From contig JADLFV010000064.1 in NCBI GenBank assembly GCA_020849625.1, positions 27,148 to 91,147 on the forward strand: a stretch of 64,000 bases of DNA. The letters run 5' to 3'. How positions within the stretch are numbered: position 1 is the first letter of the stretch; each line of letters begins with the position of its first letter. Below are positions 24,377-32,998 of the stretch, piece after piece. Position numbers and translations under genes: made by a program. The notes under the pieces are model-generated. The model saw only the letters and a program-made list of their open reading frames with translations. It made no database searches and was not told where the DNA came from. The DNA is from Phycisphaeraceae bacterium (GTDB lineage: Bacteria; Planctomycetota; Phycisphaerae; Phycisphaerales; Phycisphaeraceae).

Positions 24377-25126
24377 ATGGCAGAAATGATCGAAGAGCGT
24401 CAGTCACTGGAATCGACCACGGTCGGCATCTTCCGCACCGCCACCGTGGTCAAGGGCGGTCGCCGTTTCAGCTTCGCCGCCCTGGTCGTCGTCGGCGATC
24501 GCCGCGGCAACATCGGCCTGGGCTACGGCAAGGCCCCCGGCGTCCCCGCCGCCATCGAAAAGGCCCAGAAGGAAGCACGCAAGAACATGGTCCACCTGGA
24601 GCTGAAGGAATCGACCATTCCTCATCCGATCACCGGTAAGTTCTGCTCATCCAAGGTGCGCTTGCTCCCGGCCGCTCCTGGTACGGGCGTGATCGCCGGC
24701 GGCACCGTGCGGGCCGTGCTCGAGATGGCCGGTGTCCAGGACTGCCTGACCAAGGCCTACGGCTCGACCAACCAGAAGAACCTCTGCAAAGCTGTGATCG
24801 ACGGCCTGGGCAAGCTGCGCCTTCGCCCAGACATCGCACGCCTGCGCGGCGTTGAGATCACCAAGAGCACGGTGGACGAGTTGCTGGAAGTCGGCCGGCG
24901 TTACATGCCCAAGAAGGCGGCCGCGACTGAGAAGGCGGCCGCCCCCGTGAACCTGGTGGGCAAGGACAAGGGCGGCCGCAAGGGCGGCCCGCGCCGTGGC
25001 GGCGGTCGTCGTCGCGGTGAAGGTCAGGGCGAAGAGCCCGTGGCATCGGCCGAAACTCAGTCCACAGAGCCGGGGTCTGTGACCCCGGAAACCGGACTCG
25101 CAGAGTCCGGCTCGGATAAAGGATAA
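24377..25126 (+). CDS. rpsE: Small ribosomal subunit protein S5 with a long C-terminal extension
   Basis: 249 residues against about 165 usual. The core is normal: VVKGGRRFSFAALVVVGDRR, GLGYGKAPGVPAAIEKAQKE and the GTGVIAGGTVRAVLEMAGVQ signature. S5 is a 30S decoding-accuracy protein. After about residue 175 comes an Ala/Lys- then Gly/Arg-rich tail (GGRKGGPRRGGGRRRGEGQG). The last codons, encoding STEPGSVTPETGLAESGSD, lie on two perfect DNA palindromes (25070-25110), as if a hairpin element entered the gene end and is now translated. There is no rpmD (L30) between it and rplO. Confidence 0.95.
   Translation: MAEMIEERQSLESTTVGIFRTATVVKGGRRFSFAALVVVGDRRGNIGLGYGKAPGVPAAIEKAQKEARKNMVHLELKESTIPHPITGKFCSSKVRLLPAAPGTGVIAGGTVRAVLEMAGVQDCLTKAYGSTNQKNLCKAVIDGLGKLRLRPDIARLRGVEITKSTVDELLEVGRRYMPKKAAATEKAAAPVNLVGKDKGGRKGGPRRGGGRRRGEGQGEEPVASAETQSTEPGSVTPETGLAESGSDKG
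25070..25110. repeat. Two palindromes inside the 3' end of rpsE
   Basis: CCGGGGTC-tgt-GACCCCGG (25070-25088) and CCGGACTC-gca-GAGTCCGG (25092-25110), both within the coding frame. Confidence 0.75.
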
Positions 25127-25132
25127 CTGACC

Positions 25133-25588
25133 ATGATGATCCATGAGATCACTGAAAAAGTCGGCGCCCACAAGAAGCGTAAGCGTGTGGGCCGTGGCGT
25201 CGGCAGCGGGCATGGCAAGACCGCCGGTCGCGGCCACAAGGGCGCCGGTTCGCGCAGCGGCTTCAGCGGCTCGGTCCGCGCCAGTCGTGAGGGCGGCCAG
25301 ATGCCCCTGTTCCGTCGTTTCCCCAAGCGCGGCTTCAGCAACGCCAAGTTCCGCACCGAGTATGCCGTGGTCAACATCAAGGCCCTCGACGCCCGTTTCG
25401 ACGACGGGGCCGAGGTCAATCCCGACATGCTGGTGAAGGTCGGCCTGATCAGCGACACGCGCAAGCCGGTCAAGATTCTGGCCGAAGGCGACACCAGCAA
25501 GAAGCTGGCCGTCACCGCCGCCCGTTTCTCCGCCGCCGCCAAGGAAAAGATCGAAAAGGCCGGAGGAACCGTCACCGTGATCGAGTAA
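25133..25588 (+). CDS. rplO: Large ribosomal subunit protein L15
   Basis: 151 residues. The glycine/arginine-rich N-terminal segment RVGRGVGSGHGKTAGRGHKG and EGGQMPLFRRFPKRGFSNAK are typical. It is a late-assembly 50S protein. It starts 6 nt after rpsE. Confidence 0.97.
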   Translation: MMIHEITEKVGAHKKRKRVGRGVGSGHGKTAGRGHKGAGSRSGFSGSVRASREGGQMPLFRRFPKRGFSNAKFRTEYAVVNIKALDARFDDGAEVNPDMLVKVGLISDTRKPVKILAEGDTSKKLAVTAARFSAAAKEKIEKAGGTVTVIE

Positions 25589-25604
25589 GGGGATTCTTCA
25601 GGGG

Positions 25605-25699
25605 AATTTAGATTTTAGAATTTAGATTCTAGATTGCGACGGCACACGTCAGGCGCATCAGAAAAATCTAAAATCTGAAATCGCAAATCGAAAATCAAC
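25605..25699. repeat. Heptamer palindrome array, AAATCTAAAATC type (rplO-secY)
   Basis: The left arm has AATTTAGATTTTAGAATTTA; the right arm has AAAATCTAAAATCTGAAATC then GCAAATCGAAAATC. AT-rich in an otherwise GC-rich operon. Confidence 0.55.
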
Positions 25700-25700
25700 T

Positions 25701-27146
25701 ATGTGGCAGGCATTCCTGAACATCTGGAAAATTCGTGACCTGCGGAACAAACTGCTGTTCACGCTGGGCATGCTGTTCATCTATCGCATCGGCAGCTTTA
25801 TTCCCCTGCCCGGTGTCGATCAGGCGGCGATCCAGAGCTGGGCTGAGAGCGCCCGCGAAGGCGCCGTCGGCAACCTCATCGCTTTCGTCGGCATCTTCAC
25901 CGGCGGCAACCTCGGCCAATCCACCATCTTCGGCCTGGGCATCATGCCCTACATCTCCGCCGCCATCATCTTCCAGTTGCTCGGCAGCGTCTATGAGCCG
26001 CTCAAACAACTGCAGAAGGAAGGCCCCGCCGGGCGGCAGAAAATCCAGGAATACACCCGTTACGCCACCGTCGGCCTCTGTCTCATCCAGGCTGCGTTCT
26101 GGCTCAAGTTCCTCTCCACGCCCGGCACCGCGGGTGGTGAGGCACTGGTCTATGCCCAGTACCTGCACGGCATGGGCAAGGCCGTCTTCTGGGGCTGCGG
26201 CATTCTCGGTCTGACTGCCGGCACCGTCTTTCTCATGTGGCTCGGTGAGCAGATCGACAAGTACGGCATCGGCAACGGCGTTAGCCTCATCATCACCGCC
26301 GGCATCCTCGCCAGCATGCCTCAGGCCATCACCATTATCGTCGCCGGGTTCTCCCGTACCGGCGGCGATATGTCCAAGCCCTACGGCATCGACACCGTCA
26401 TCTTCCTGGCCGCCGCCTTCGTCATCGTCGTCGCCGGCGCCATCGTCATCACCCAGGGACAACGCCGCATCAAGATTCAGCAGGCCAAGCACACCCGTGG
26501 CCGCAAGGTCTATGGCGGTCAGCAGTCCTACCTGCCCCTGCGCGTCAACCACGGCGGCGTCATGCCCATCATCTTCGCCAGCTCCCTGATGATGTTCCCC
26601 TCCCTGCTGCTCAGCTACATGGCCCAGGCGGCCTTCGCTCCCGACCCCGACACCGCCGGCTTGATCCATCGCGGCTATTGGGCTGTGGTCAGCTTCCTGG
26701 CGGAAAACTTCATGAACATGAACGGCTATCTCTACGCCGTTTGCTACATCGCCCTGATCTACTTCTTCAGCTACTTCTGGACATCCGTGCAGTTCCAGCC
26801 CAAGGAAGTGGCGGAAAACCTGCGCGATCACGGCAGCTTCATCCCCGGCCTGCGCCCCGGGCCGCGCACGGCCGAGTATCTGGAAACCGTGATGGAGCGC
26901 ATCACCTACGTGGGGGCCGGGTTCCTGGCCATCATCGCCGTGGTGCCCACCATCGTGGCTCGCATGTTTGAGATTCCGTTCGTGGTCACCCAGTTCCTCG
27001 GCGGCACCGGCCTGCTGATCGTGGTCAGCGTGATGCTGGACTTCGTGCAGCGCATCGAGGCCAACCTGCTGATGCGCAACTACCAGGGCTTCCTGGGCGG
27101 CGGCGGGGGTGGCGGCGGATCGAGGATTCGGGGCGGGCGTTCGTAA
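25701..27146 (+). CDS. secY: Preprotein translocase subunit SecY
   Basis: 481 residues with about ten membrane helices. It has IYRIGSFIPLPGVDQAAIQS at the start, GLGIMPYISAAIIFQLLGSV in the plug region, and GQQSYLPLRVNHGGVMPIIF. It is the channel of the SecYEG translocon, exporting the many signal-peptide proteins seen here. The C-terminus ends in a glycine tract (GGGGGGGGS) before a basic tail. It starts 2 nt after the AT-rich repeat array, with no obvious Shine-Dalgarno. Confidence 0.97.
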   Translation: MWQAFLNIWKIRDLRNKLLFTLGMLFIYRIGSFIPLPGVDQAAIQSWAESAREGAVGNLIAFVGIFTGGNLGQSTIFGLGIMPYISAAIIFQLLGSVYEPLKQLQKEGPAGRQKIQEYTRYATVGLCLIQAAFWLKFLSTPGTAGGEALVYAQYLHGMGKAVFWGCGILGLTAGTVFLMWLGEQIDKYGIGNGVSLIITAGILASMPQAITIIVAGFSRTGGDMSKPYGIDTVIFLAAAFVIVVAGAIVITQGQRRIKIQQAKHTRGRKVYGGQQSYLPLRVNHGGVMPIIFASSLMMFPSLLLSYMAQAAFAPDPDTAGLIHRGYWAVVSFLAENFMNMNGYLYAVCYIALIYFFSYFWTSVQFQPKEVAENLRDHGSFIPGLRPGPRTAEYLETVMERITYVGAGFLAIIAVVPTIVARMFEIPFVVTQFLGGTGLLIVVSVMLDFVQRIEANLLMRNYQGFLGGGGGGGGSRIRGGRS

Positions 27147-27164
27147 GTGTCTAAACAGAATTGA

Positions 27165-27193
27165 GTTGCGAGCAATGTCGGCTCTCGGTACAC
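27165..27193 (+). promoter_or_regulatory. Internal promoter between secY and map
   Basis: TTGCGA, a 17-bp spacer, then TACACT, about 43 nt before the map start. It could give map and infA separate expression. Confidence 0.5.
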
Positions 27194-27235
27194 TAATGGG
27201 CTCAACCTGGTCGGCTAGCTGCGAAAGCAAATGAC

Positions 27236-28015
27236 ATGGCGATCCAGCTCAAGACCAGGCAGGAAATCGAAAAAATGCGCGCCGCGGGCCGGGTGGTCCG
27301 TCGCGTGCTGGATGGGTGCCGCCGGCTGTGTCAGCCCGGTGTCACGACGCGACAGATCGATGAGGAAGCCGACCGCCTGATTCGCGAGAATCACGCTCAG
27401 GGGTTGTTCAAGAACTACCCCACCTACCGCCCCGGCGAAGGTTTTCCCTCCACGATCTGCATCAGCGTCAACGAAGTGGTCGTCCACGGCATCGCCGACG
27501 AACGGCGACTGAAGGACGGCGACATCGTCGGCATCGACTGCGGCGTGCAGCTCGATGGCTGGTGCGGCGACTCGGCGACCACGGTGCTGGTCGGTGACGT
27601 CGCCCCCGAAGTGCGCAAGCTCTGCCAGGACACCGAGCACGTGCTCGAACTGGCGATTGACAACATGCGGCCCGGCCGAAAGTGGAGCCAGGTCGCACGG
27701 CTGATGCAGAACTACGCCGAGAGCCAGGGCTACGGCGTGGTGCGGGACTTCGTGGGACACGGCATCGGACAGAAGATGCACGAGGAACCCAAGGTTCCCA
27801 ACTTCGTCAGTCGTGATCTGCTGCGGAACGACATCGAGCTGCGAGAAGGCATGGTCCTGGCGGTCGAGCCGATGTGCAACCTCGGCAGCCGCGACGTGCG
27901 GACCCTCGACGACGGATGGACCGTGGTCACCGTCGATCGCAAGCCCTCGGCTCATTACGAACACACCGTCGCCGTCACCGCGGACGGCGTCGAAGTCCTG
28001 ACCGACGGACGATAG
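27236..28015 (+). CDS. map: Methionine aminopeptidase, type I
   Basis: 259 residues. It removes N-terminal methionine from new proteins. All five metal ligands are present: D101 (GIDCGVQLDG), D112 (GDSATTVLVG), H175 (FVGHGIGQKMHEEP), E211 (VEPMCNLGS) and E242 (HYEHT). There is no extra zinc-finger N-terminus. Map next to secY and infA is the common bacterial arrangement; adk, often between secY and map, is missing here. Confidence 0.97.
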   Translation: MAIQLKTRQEIEKMRAAGRVVRRVLDGCRRLCQPGVTTRQIDEEADRLIRENHAQGLFKNYPTYRPGEGFPSTICISVNEVVVHGIADERRLKDGDIVGIDCGVQLDGWCGDSATTVLVGDVAPEVRKLCQDTEHVLELAIDNMRPGRKWSQVARLMQNYAESQGYGVVRDFVGHGIGQKMHEEPKVPNFVSRDLLRNDIELREGMVLAVEPMCNLGSRDVRTLDDGWTVVTVDRKPSAHYEHTVAVTADGVEVLTDGR

Positions 28016-28027
28016 ACGAAAGGCAAC

Positions 28028-28243
28028 GTGCCCAAGGAAGATACGATCCAACTTGAAGGCGAAGTCGTCGAAGCCCTCCGCAGCGCCATGTTCCGCGTGC
28101 GCCTGGAGAACGGCCACGAAATCATCGCCCGCATCTCCGGCAAGATGCGCATGCACTACATCCGCATTCTGCCGGGCGATCGCGTCACCGTGGAGATCAG
28201 CCCCTACGATCTGTCCAAGGGCCGGATCACCTACCGCCATTGA
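28028..28243 (+). CDS. infA: Translation initiation factor IF-1
   Basis: 71 residues from GTG 28028, 12 nt after map. OB fold with [40 protein letters not shown] and [20 protein letters not shown]. It binds the 30S A site. Length is typical. Confidence 0.96.
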   Translation: MPKEDTIQLEGEVVEALRSAMFRVRLENGHEIIARISGKMRMHYIRILPGDRVTVEISPYDLSKGRITYRH

Positions 28244-28262
28244 CCTCCGCAAGTGACCCACA

Positions 28263-28284
28263 TAGCCCCGGCCTTGGCCGGGGG
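28263..28284. repeat. Half TAGCC hairpin (infA-rpmJ)
   Basis: TAGCC with CCCCGGCCTTGGCCGGGG, single arm, 10 nt before the rpmJ ATG. Confidence 0.65.
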
Positions 28285-28294
28285 AGCAAGAGCC

Positions 28295-28408
28295 ATGAAA
28301 GTACGATCCAGCGTCAAACGAATCTGTGAAAACTGCAAGATCATCCGCCGCAAAGGCGTCGTGCGCGTGATATGCACCAACCCCAAACACAAGCAAAGGC
28401 AAGGCTGA
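28295..28408 (+). CDS. rpmJ: Large ribosomal subunit protein L36
   Basis: 37 residues: [20 protein letters not shown], then [17 protein letters not shown]. The zinc ligands C11, C14, C27 and H32 are present (zinc-containing form). It is the smallest 50S protein. Confidence 0.96.
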   Translation: MKVRSSVKRICENCKIIRRKGVVRVICTNPKHKQRQG

Positions 28409-28474
28409 GAGGCCTGAGGCCTGAGGCTTGAGTTTCAAGCCCTCAAGCCTCAAGCCTCACCCCTCAAGCCTGGA
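28409..28474. repeat. Heptamer palindrome array, AAGCCTC type (rpmJ-rpsM)
   Basis: Left arm GAGGCCTGAGGCCTGAGGCT, right arm CTCAAGCCTCAAGCCTCACC, inverted around TTTCAAGCC. Confidence 0.6.
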
Positions 28475-28482
28475 GACCCCCC

Positions 28483-28866
28483 ATGCCCCGTATCGTCGGC
28501 ATCGACATTCCCGACAACAAGCCCATTCGCATCGCCCTGCGCTACATCTACGGCATCGGTCCCCACCATGCCGACCGCATCCTCAAGGAGGCCAACATCG
28601 ACGGCCAGACTCGCTCGCACACGCTGAGCGAAGACCAGTTGGCTGCCATCGCCTCCCTGATCGAGACCAACTACATCGTGGAAGGCGCCCTGCGACGCCA
28701 GGTGAGCCAGAACATCGGCCGCCTGCGCGAGATCCGCTGCTATCGCGGCGATCGACATCGTCGCGGCCTGCCCGTCCGCGGCCAGCGCACCAAGACCAAC
28801 GCCCGCACCCGCAAGGGCCGCAAGAAGACCGTAGCCGGCAAGAAGTCGGTCAAGGGCATGAAGTGA
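28483..28866 (+). CDS. rpsM: Small ribosomal subunit protein S13
   Basis: 127 residues: [20 protein letters not shown], then [20 protein letters not shown] and the C-terminal signature [20 protein letters not shown] followed by a lysine-rich tail. It is a 30S head protein contacting P-site tRNA. Confidence 0.97.
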   Translation: MPRIVGIDIPDNKPIRIALRYIYGIGPHHADRILKEANIDGQTRSHTLSEDQLAAIASLIETNYIVEGALRRQVSQNIGRLREIRCYRGDRHRRGLPVRGQRTKTNARTRKGRKKTVAGKKSVKGMK

Positions 28867-28867
28867 G

Positions 28868-28966
28868 AATGACGAATGACGAAATTCGAATGACGAAACA
28901 TTCGATCATTCGTCATTCGGACATTGTTTCGAATATCGAATATCGAATTTCGTCATTGCAACCCCA
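28868..28966. repeat. Palindrome array, ATTCGAATGACGAA type (rpsM-rpsK)
   Basis: ATGACGAATGACGAAATTCG and its inverse ATTCGTCATTCG, followed by TTTCGAATATCGAATATCGA. A different unit from neighbouring arrays, with the same two-arm design. Confidence 0.55.
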
Positions 28967-29004
28967 ATGATTCGAATAACCACGTAAGCCCGGAATTGCT
29001 CCCC

Positions 29005-29379
29005 ATGGCCAAGAAACAGAAGATTCGCAAGAACGTCAGCCGCGGCATCGCCCACATCAAGGCCACGTTCAACAACACGTTGATCACCATCACCGACGTC
29101 AACGGCGAGACGCTCTGCTGGCAGTCGGCCGGCACCGTGCAGTTCAAGGGCTCGCGCAAGAGCACGCCCTTTGCCGCCACCCGTGCCGCCGAGGAAGCCG
29201 CCGCTGCCGCCAAGAAGATGGGCATGCAGGAGGTTGAGGTCCGCGTGCGTGGCGCCGGAAGCGGCCGCGAATCGGCCGTCACCGCCCTGCAGAACGCCGG
29301 CCTCAAGGTCACCGCCATCGAAGATCACACCCCGATCCCCCACAACGGCTGCCGCCCCCGCAAGCGCCGCCGCGTTTAA
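29005..29379 (+). CDS. rpsK: Small ribosomal subunit protein S11
   Basis: 124 residues from ATG 29005 ([20 protein letters not shown]). The conserved core is [20 protein letters not shown], and the C-terminus is [20 protein letters not shown]. It lines the mRNA path in the 30S platform. The gene normally following, rpsD (S4), is absent before rpoA. Confidence 0.97.
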   Translation: MAKKQKIRKNVSRGIAHIKATFNNTLITITDVNGETLCWQSAGTVQFKGSRKSTPFAATRAAEEAAAAAKKMGMQEVEVRVRGAGSGRESAVTALQNAGLKVTAIEDHTPIPHNGCRPRKRRRV

Positions 29380-29420
29380 TCGCTGTTTCACTGCGGACTC
29401 TGATCCGCATTGCCTTGTCG

Positions 29421-29445
29421 TTTAGCCGCGGAGCTTGCTCCGCGT
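29421..29445. repeat. TAGCC-edged hairpin (rpsK-rpoA)
   Basis: TTTAGCC followed by GCGGAG-cttg-CTCCGC. It occupies the place where rpsD would be expected. A separate TGCGGA-ctctga-TCCGCA stem precedes it. Confidence 0.6.
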
Positions 29446-29563
29446 TGATCGGTTCGGGAACAGAAGCCAAATCTCACAAGCGCGGCAACGTGAGATGACG
29501 AGCGTGACTCCCGCAACCCGTTTCGTTGGATATCGAAACCTGCCGCACCCTGGAGAATCCGCC

Positions 29564-30568
29564 ATGCGAATCCGTTGGCGAGGTCTGGAACTTCCCCACC
29601 GTGTTGTCCCCGATGCCTCCGTGGCCAGCGGCACCTACGGCCGCTTCACGGTCGAGCCGTTCGAACGCGGCTTCGGCACCACCGTCGGCAACAGTCTCCG
29701 TCGCATCCTGCTGTCCAGCCTGGAAGGCGCGGCCGTCACCAGCGTCAAGATCAAGGGCGCCCCGCACGAGTTCACCAGTCTTGAAGGCGTGCAGGAAGAC
29801 ATCACCGACGTCATCCTCAACGTCAAGAACATGATCGTCTCGCTCGAAGGTGAAGAGCCCAAGACCATGCGCCTGCAGGCCGAGGGCCCCGGCGAGGTGA
29901 CCAGCGATCTGATCGAGGCCGACACTTCCATCACCATCCACAACAAGGAACAGGTGCTGGCCACGCTGACCAAGCAGATCGACTTCGACATGGAGTTCGT
30001 GGTCAAGAAAGGTCGCGGCTACGTCCCGGCCAGCGAGCAGATCAACGAGTCCGAGGAGCAGGAAGTCGGCGTCATCCCCGTTGATGCCATCTTCTCCCCG
30101 GTCACCCGAGTCCGTTACAAGGTTGAGGACACCCGCGTCGGGCAGAAGACCAACTACGACAAGCTCACGCTGGAAATCTGGACCAACGGAACCGTCACCC
30201 CCGAGATGGCGCTGGTCGAGGCGGCCAAGATTTTGCGCAAGCACCTGAATCCGTTCGTGCAGTATTTCGAGCTGGGTGAGCAGACCGCCAGCGAAACCGC
30301 CGCCGCCGCCGCCCGCGTCGATGAGGAGCTGATCCGCAAGCTGCAGATGCCGATCACCGAGCTGGACCTGTCCGTGCGGGCCAGCAACTGCCTGGAGTCG
30401 GCCAAGGTGATTGCCGTGGCCGACCTGGTGCAGATGAACGATCAGGACCTGCTGAAGGTTCGCAGCTTCGGCAAGACAAGCCTGCGCGAAGTGAAGCGCA
30501 AGCTGGCCGACCTGGGCCTGGAGCTGGGCATGGACCTGCCCGCCGAGCTTCAGCAGACGGCTGAGTGA
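29564..30568 (+). CDS. rpoA: RNA polymerase alpha subunit
   Basis: 334 residues from ATG 29564, preceded by TGGAGA. The N-terminal dimerisation domain has FTVEPFERGFGTTVGNSLRR and ILLSSLEGAAVTSVKIKGAP; the C-terminal domain (about 255-320) has ELDLSVRASNCLESAKVIAV and RSFGKTSLREVKRKLADLGL, which binds UP elements and activators. Length and order are typical. An upstream in-frame ATG at 29435 would add a non-conserved stretch and is not preferred. Confidence 0.97.
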   Translation: MRIRWRGLELPHRVVPDASVASGTYGRFTVEPFERGFGTTVGNSLRRILLSSLEGAAVTSVKIKGAPHEFTSLEGVQEDITDVILNVKNMIVSLEGEEPKTMRLQAEGPGEVTSDLIEADTSITIHNKEQVLATLTKQIDFDMEFVVKKGRGYVPASEQINESEEQEVGVIPVDAIFSPVTRVRYKVEDTRVGQKTNYDKLTLEIWTNGTVTPEMALVEAAKILRKHLNPFVQYFELGEQTASETAAAAARVDEELIRKLQMPITELDLSVRASNCLESAKVIAVADLVQMNDQDLLKVRSFGKTSLREVKRKLADLGLELGMDLPAELQQTAE

Positions 30569-30570
30569 GA

Positions 30571-30652
30571 GGAATTTTCGATTTTAGATTTTCGATTTGC
30601 GATTTTTCAAGGCGACGAATTTACTGTTCGATCGCAAATCGCAAATCGCAAA
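30571..30652. repeat. Heptamer palindrome array, GATTTGC type (rpoA-rplQ)
   Basis: Left arm TTTCGATTTTAGATTTTCGA then TTTGCGATTTTT; right arm GATCGCAAATCGCAAATCGC. AT-rich unit flanking a short centre. Confidence 0.55.
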
Positions 30653-30741
30653 TCCCATGGGGCCTTCGTTGCCCCGGGCGCATGTGTCGCCCCTTGCCGT
30701 GTGCGCCTCGCCGCTTGCGGCTTCGCGCTCACGAGTGGCCC

Positions 30742-30770
30742 GGCTGAGGTCGCCGTCTCTGACCTCAGCC
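30742..30770 (+). promoter_or_regulatory. Hairpin upstream of rplQ
   Basis: GGCTGAGGTC and GACCTCAGCC form a 10-bp stem with a 9-base loop, 11 nt before the AGGAG of rplQ. It may affect rplQ translation. Confidence 0.4.
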
Positions 30771-30792
30771 CCGTCAAGAAAGGAGCCTTGTC

Positions 30793-31395
30793 ATGAGACA
30801 CCAGGTTCGCGGCCGCGTCCTCGGTCGCAAGACCAATCACCGTATCGCCCTGTGGCGCAACATGGCGGTGTCCCTGTTCGCCCACGGCCAGATCACCACC
30901 ACCCTGCCCAAGGCCAAGAGCGTCAAGCCCTTCGTCGAGCGCCTCATCAGTGTCGCCAAGAAGGGCGACCTGGCCTCCCGCCGCCGCGTCGTGGCTATGC
31001 TCGGCGGCGACAAGTACATCGTCCGTTCCGAGGACGATGAGGATGTCAAGCGCAACAAATACGGCGAACTGACGAGCGCACCGCGCGTCAGCAAGGTGCT
31101 CTTCGAGGAAATCGCCCCGCGCTATGCCGACCGCAACGGCGGCTATACCCGCATCATCAAGCTGGCCAAACACCGCATCGGCGACGGCGGCGATCTGTGC
31201 GTCCTGCAACTGGTGGGTCTGCCCGGCAGCGAGGACGGCCCGCAGGTCACCGGCCGCCACTCCCGCCGCCGCGAGATCGCCAATCGCCGCACCGAACGGG
31301 CCGCCAAGCTGCGCAAAGCCAAGGGCGAGCCTGCTTCAGCGGGCGGGTCTTCCGAGGGCGAAGTCAAAGCCGAGTTGGATGAGGCGGCGTCCTGA
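30793..31395 (+). CDS. rplQ: Large ribosomal subunit protein L17, C-terminally extended
   Basis: 200 residues against about 120-130 usual. The core has HRIALWRNMAVSLFAHGQIT, TTLPKAKSVKPFVERLISVA and YTRIIKLAKHRIGDGGDLCV. The tail past about residue 135 is charged (RREIANRRTERAAKLRKAKG, then Glu/Ala-rich to DEAAS). It has a strong AGGAG 7 nt before the ATG. It is the last gene of the superoperon. Confidence 0.95.
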   Translation: MRHQVRGRVLGRKTNHRIALWRNMAVSLFAHGQITTTLPKAKSVKPFVERLISVAKKGDLASRRRVVAMLGGDKYIVRSEDDEDVKRNKYGELTSAPRVSKVLFEEIAPRYADRNGGYTRIIKLAKHRIGDGGDLCVLQLVGLPGSEDGPQVTGRHSRRREIANRRTERAAKLRKAKGEPASAGGSSEGEVKAELDEAAS

Positions 31396-31482
31396 GTCGA
31401 GATCCCGCGACAAGTCGCGGCGCTGCGTAGCGGCCGCGGTGGGGCGGGCGGACGCATCGAGTTTGGTTGATCCTGACTTTTT

Positions 31483-31517
31483 CACCCCGGTCCGGGCGGC
31501 CGGGGTGTTTTCATTTT
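31483..31517 (+). terminator. Terminator of the S10-spc-alpha superoperon
   Basis: CACCCCGG (31483-31490) pairs with CCGGGGTG (31500-31507), followed by TTTTCATTTT. This is a textbook intrinsic terminator. Confidence 0.85.
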
Positions 31518-31525
31518 GCTACGAT
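31516..31525 (+). promoter_or_regulatory. Extended -10 element of mgtE
   Basis: TTGCTACGAT, with TACGAT at 31520-31525, directly behind the terminator. The same string precedes glyA and purQ. Here the start codon is 44 nt downstream, so there is a short leader. Confidence 0.45.
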
Positions 31526-31568
31526 TGCCGCTGATTCGCCGCGTTCAGCGACCGCCTGGGAGCCCGTC

Positions 31569-32996
31569 ATGAGCCACGAAGCCTCGATCACCATCGAATG
31601 GCAGCAGCTGGCGGAAGTGATTGACTCCGGCAATGCCGAGTATCTGTGCAATTTCCTGCACCTGCTGCCCCCGGAAGACACGGCTTACACGATTGCCCGC
31701 CTCGATGAGGATCACCAGACGCGCATGCTGGAGATGCTCACGCACGCCGATCCGGAGTTGGCGGCCGACCTGCTGGAGCACTTCGCCGACGGACACGCGG
31801 CCGACATGCTCGAGGAGCTCAAGCCCGAGACCGCCGCCGCCATCGTCGATGCCATGGACAGCGACGAGCAGACAGACGTGCTCGCCGAGCTACACGAGGA
31901 CGACGCGGCCGCCATCCTCGACAAAATGGCCCCGGAGGAAGCCGCCGACGCCCGCAAGCGTCTGGCCTACGACGAAGACACCGCCGGCGGCCTGATGATC
32001 ACCGAGGTGCTGGTCTTTCCCAAAGACTGCACCGTCGAGTCGGCCGTCAGCGACCTGCGCCACAAGGCTGAATCCAATCAGGACTTCGAATCCCGCTACA
32101 TCTACGTCGTGGGCGATGCCGGCCGCTTCATCGGCGTCGTGCCCATGCGCCGCCTCGTGCTCTCGCCTCGTGACAAGCCCCTCACGCAACTGATGGTCGG
32201 CGATCCCCTGACCGTCCACGTCAACACGCCGCTCAACGATCTGGACGACCTGTTCGACCGCGTGCCCTTCTCCGCCTTGCCCGTGCTCGATGATGCCGCC
32301 AGCCTGGTCGGCGTCGTGCAGCGGGCCAAGGTCGAAGAGGCACTCGGTGAACGCAGCGACGAACAACTGGCCAAGTTCGGCGGCATCATCGGCGGCGAAG
32401 AGCTGCGCAACATGCCGTTGCTCTCGCGCACCCTGCGTCGGCTGGCGTTCCTGCTGCCCAACGTGGTGCTCTCTGCCATCTCCGTGACCATCATCCTGTT
32501 CTACGAGCCGATCATTCACAAGATGACCCTGCTGGCCGTGGTCCTGCCCCTGGTGGCCAACCTCAGCGGCGCGGCCGGAAACCAGTCCGTCGCCGTCACC
32601 ATCCGCGAACTGGCCCTGGGTCTGGTCCGCCCCGGCGACTTTATACGCATCTGGTCGCGCGATTTGGGCATCGGCGTGATCAACGGCCTGGTCGTCGGGC
32701 TGATGCTCGGCGTCGTGTCCATGATCCTCTGCTGGGCCTCCATGCAGATGGGACTGGTCGAAAGCCGCTATCAGCAGGACCTGTTGCCCCTGGCCGGCAT
32801 CGTCGCCTGCTCCTATTTCTTCAACAGCATCCTCGCGGTGCTCATCGGCGGCACCGTCCCCCTGGCCCTCAAAGGCCTGCACGTCGATCCGGCCATGGCC
32901 TCCAGCCCCATCCTCACCACCGTCACCGACATGTGCAGCTTCATGGTCACCCTCACGCTCGCACTGATCCTCATCCACCTGATGGGCGGAGTCTGA
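31569..32996 (+). CDS. mgtE: Magnesium transporter MgtE
   Basis: 475 residues from ATG 31569. The N-terminal helical domain (about 1-130) has repeated MLEMLTHADPELAADLLEHF-type helices. A CBS pair follows (about 135-260: LMITEVLVFPKDCTVESAVS, then LPVLDDAASLVGVVQRAKVE). Five membrane helices occupy 280-475, with the pore signature VANLSGAAGNQSVAVTIREL and TVTDMCSF near the last helix. It is an inner-membrane Mg2+ channel gated by cytosolic Mg2+ through the N and CBS domains. Length and layout are standard. The holA start codon follows two bases after its stop. Confidence 0.96.
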   Translation: MSHEASITIEWQQLAEVIDSGNAEYLCNFLHLLPPEDTAYTIARLDEDHQTRMLEMLTHADPELAADLLEHFADGHAADMLEELKPETAAAIVDAMDSDEQTDVLAELHEDDAAAILDKMAPEEAADARKRLAYDEDTAGGLMITEVLVFPKDCTVESAVSDLRHKAESNQDFESRYIYVVGDAGRFIGVVPMRRLVLSPRDKPLTQLMVGDPLTVHVNTPLNDLDDLFDRVPFSALPVLDDAASLVGVVQRAKVEEALGERSDEQLAKFGGIIGGEELRNMPLLSRTLRRLAFLLPNVVLSAISVTIILFYEPIIHKMTLLAVVLPLVANLSGAAGNQSVAVTIRELALGLVRPGDFIRIWSRDLGIGVINGLVVGLMLGVVSMILCWASMQMGLVESRYQQDLLPLAGIVACSYFFNSILAVLIGGTVPLALKGLHVDPAMASSPILTTVTDMCSFMVTLTLALILIHLMGGV

Positions 32997-32998
32997 GC

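Noticed and set aside
25695..27230. 511-residue open frame on the minus strand opposite secY
   Set aside because: Antisense shadow of secY, with His/Asp/Gly-rich nonsense composition.
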